DNA from: Candidatus Zixiibacteriota bacterium
Lineage (GTDB): Bacteria > Desulfobacterota > Binatia > UBA9968
DNA length: 64,000 nucleotides
Assembly (NCBI GenBank): GCA_035574315.1
Contig: DATLYW010000026.1
Coordinates: forward strand, 1-64,000
Direction: 5' to 3'
Shown here: positions 63,655-64,000 of the stretch, piece by piece
Layout: each line of letters begins with the position of its first letter
Position numbering within the stretch: the stretch's first letter is position 1
Notes under the pieces: generated by a model
Database searches by the model: none
What the model was told of the DNA's origin: nothing
What the model saw: the letters and a program-made list of their open reading frames with translations, nothing else
Program-made: the position numbers and the translations under genes

Positions 63655-64000
63655 CGGTTGAGCCTCGTTATTTTCTCGATCAGCCCCCGCATCGATTCGA
63701 TCCTGCCCTGGGCCTCTATTTTTTCCAGGATTCCGTCCACCTGGACCACTTCCGTATAGAGTTTTAATGCGGATTTTGCAAACTGATCGAAGGCCTTGAA
63801 GTCGAACTCCAGGCCCTCCGGATCGTACTGGGCGACGTACTCTTTTGCAAGCCGCGCGTAGAAGTCGCCGAAGTCGATCAGGAACCGGTAGATGTTCTTG
63901 CTCTGGCGGTGCTTGGTCACGAGCTGGCTGTAGCCCAGAATGACCAGCTGGTTGCCTTCCTTCAGGCGGTAGCGGTTGGCCTCCACGAACGCGATCTTGG
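63651..64000 (-). CDS. C-terminal part of an unknown gene (runs off the right edge)
   Basis: At least 116 residues, open at the window edge: IAFVEANRYRLKEGNQLVIL, YRFLIDFGDFYARLAKEYVA, IEAQGRIESMRGLIEKITRL. It is helical and charged with no membrane segment in view. A GTG at 63986 lacks a ribosome site, so the gene most likely begins outside. Its stop overlaps the next start as ATGA. No family recognised. Confidence 0.55.
   Translation of the reverse strand, partial: KIAFVEANRYRLKEGNQLVILGYSQLVTKHRQSKNIYRFLIDFGDFYARLAKEYVAQYDPEGLEFDFKAFDQFAKSALKLYTEVVQVDGILEKIEAQGRIESMRGLIEKITRLNR

Noticed and set aside
61078-63759. 893-codon open frame on the plus strand
   Set aside because: Antisense to the exported repeat protein, which has a signal sequence, proper start overlap and repeats; the plus frame is an effect of high GC content.

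Overview
The window is 64 kb of GC-rich Gram-negative bacterial chromosome, almost fully coding. Several gene orders (ftsE-ftsX-envC-ctpA; xseA-M23-xseB-ispA-dxs-tlyA; rpsU-yqeY-cvpA-dnaG-rpoD-tRNA) are typical of deltaproteobacteria in the old broad sense. The catabolic genes and SsuA/THI5-type binding proteins at the right recall uncultured soil or groundwater lineages such as Binatota, Rokubacteria and Methylomirabilota. This placement is an inference from gene order and style; there is no 16S gene or other marker here that fixes the taxon.

Layout. 1-381 looks like the end of an integrated element: an IS3-like end, three tandem 11-bp repeats, a long inverted repeat and the 3' part of a tRNA-Leu(TAA) gene. 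0.5-4.3 kb: LOG-family nucleotide hydrolase, a 6-phosphogluconate-dehydrogenase-like reductase and a thiamine-diphosphate enzyme. 4.35-6.6 kb: a B12-binding radical SAM protein with a long helical tail (minus strand). 6.7-10.9 kb: divisome ABC pair ftsEX, EnvC-like activator and CtpA protease, closed by a clear terminator. 10.9-17.9 kb: exonuclease VII, a second LytM peptidase, isoprenoid genes ispA and dxs, tlyA and a glycerophosphodiesterase. 17.9-23.1 kb: macromolecular synthesis operon from S21 to the housekeeping sigma factor, then a CAT-anticodon tRNA.

23.2-36.5 kb is an accessory stretch: pyruvoyl arginine decarboxylase, an FMN-dependent hydroxy-acid oxidase, three consecutive DsrE-family genes, small unknown or secreted proteins, an S1/P1 nuclease, a LigD-type end-joining enzyme whose phosphoesterase domain has been almost entirely deleted, and a coupled secreted protein made of two copies of a subtilisin-propeptide-like module. 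36.6-44.7 kb: CBS protein, an Lrp/AsnC regulator after an AT-rich spacer, and the NADPH-type glutamate synthase pair gltB-gltD. 45.1-47.1 kb: an unknown protein, then a CbtB-type metal transporter subunit with its own promoter-like site, two matching 16-bp dyads in its leader, and a translationally coupled FixH/YtkA-like membrane protein where CbtA would be expected.

47.3-64 kb is mainly catabolic and transport: a two-domain VOC enzyme, aldehyde dehydrogenase, enoyl-CoA hydratase, a deacetylase-fold protein, a HEAT-like unknown, a DUF318-type permease, a Tat-exported PhoD-type phosphatase, and a long minus-strand run. In transcription order that run is a partial unknown gene, an 849-residue envelope repeat protein, two ABC permeases, an ATPase, two binding proteins, RidA and a D-2-hydroxyacid dehydrogenase.

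No CRISPR array, toxin-antitoxin pair, complete IS or recognisable defence system was seen. The least explained units are the dyad-cbtB-FixH-like unit, the DsrE triplet, the PE-less LigD with its propeptide-like partner, and the element junction at the left edge.
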